A stretch of 40,897 nucleotides of DNA, from NCBI GenBank assembly GCA_045595445.1, contig JAZOAK010000070.1, positions 1 through 40,897 on the forward strand. Reading direction: 5' to 3'. This stretch comes from RGIG3009 sp045595445. GTDB lineage: Bacteria; Bacillota; Clostridia; Oscillospirales; Acutalibacteraceae. The position numbers and the translations under genes are program-made. The notes under the pieces were generated by a model. That model made no database searches. It was given only the letters and a program-made list of their open reading frames with translations, and had not been told where the DNA came from. Below, piece by piece: positions 40,897 through 40,897 of the stretch. Within the stretch, counting starts at the first letter, position 1. Every line of letters begins with the position of its first letter.

Positions 40897-40897
40897 G

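Noticed and set aside
1..40897. CRISPR array, tRNA or rRNA genes
   Set aside because: No regularly spaced repeats and no tRNA or rRNA signature were recognised by eye; a covariance-model search would be needed to exclude a missed tRNA.

Overview
The window looks like a chromosomal segment of an anaerobic, endospore-forming Clostridia-type Firmicute, most likely Oscillospiraceae/Ruminococcaceae-like and of intermediate GC. The evidence is the spoIIAA-spoIIAB-sigF operon, a spoVAE gene, an anaerobic class III ribonucleotide reductase with its radical-SAM activase, strong AGGAGG ribosome binding sites, T-box and SAM-I leaders, and the GGGtGRT gene pair typical of anaerobes. No rRNA, tRNA, CRISPR array, integrase or transposase was recognised. 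I have no database results; family names come from motifs read in the translations.

Layout. 1-510: start of an XRE regulator divergent from a small Cys-rich lipoprotein, with two matching palindromes between them. 563-4764 (minus): nrdG, nrdD (fused to a C-terminal redoxin domain) and a thioredoxin reductase, with NrdR-box-like palindromes at the nrdG and nrdD promoters. 4986-10238 (plus): sporulation operon spoIIAA-spoIIAB-sigF, then recA-recX-rimO-pgsA behind a LexA-like box. 10242-13318 (plus): cysteine T-box leader, cysE, cysS, a membrane protein and a heavy-metal-domain-like protein without its cysteines. 13360-16384 (minus): alr-araC-ldh. 16505-17122: unknown 79-residue protein plus spoVAE. 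17170-19522 (minus): MFS transporter and glycerophosphodiester phosphodiesterase. 19668-25081 (plus): beta-CASP hydrolase, aldose epimerase-like protein, SAM-I riboswitch and metK, rsmD-coaD and a coiled-coil protein.

25220-26938 (plus) carries a NifU-like scaffold and GGGtGRT, a conserved pair whose role I do not know. The last 84 bases of the GGGtGRT gene recur at 31814-31897 with one silent change. Between the copies lies about 4.9 kb of minus-strand genes: AraC regulator, M55 D-aminopeptidase-like protein, sugar-isomerase-like TIM barrel, FAD oxidoreductase, and a PfkB-kinase N-terminus fused to a tail anchor. I read this as an inserted catabolic island with a truncated end. Its two promoters share a TGTCCGAT box at identical spacing from the -35, which suggests one autoregulated AraC circuit.

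32242-40262 (plus) is a cell-surface region: a 1310-residue secreted beta-helix protein ending in a DUF4886/SGNH-like hydrolase domain, a 40-residue peptide, a membrane-anchored Ser/Thr-rich protein, and three different multipass acyltransferases. Together they suggest building and acyl-modification of a surface polymer. The right edge has a short DtxR-family regulator and the C-terminal end of an unknown minus-strand protein.
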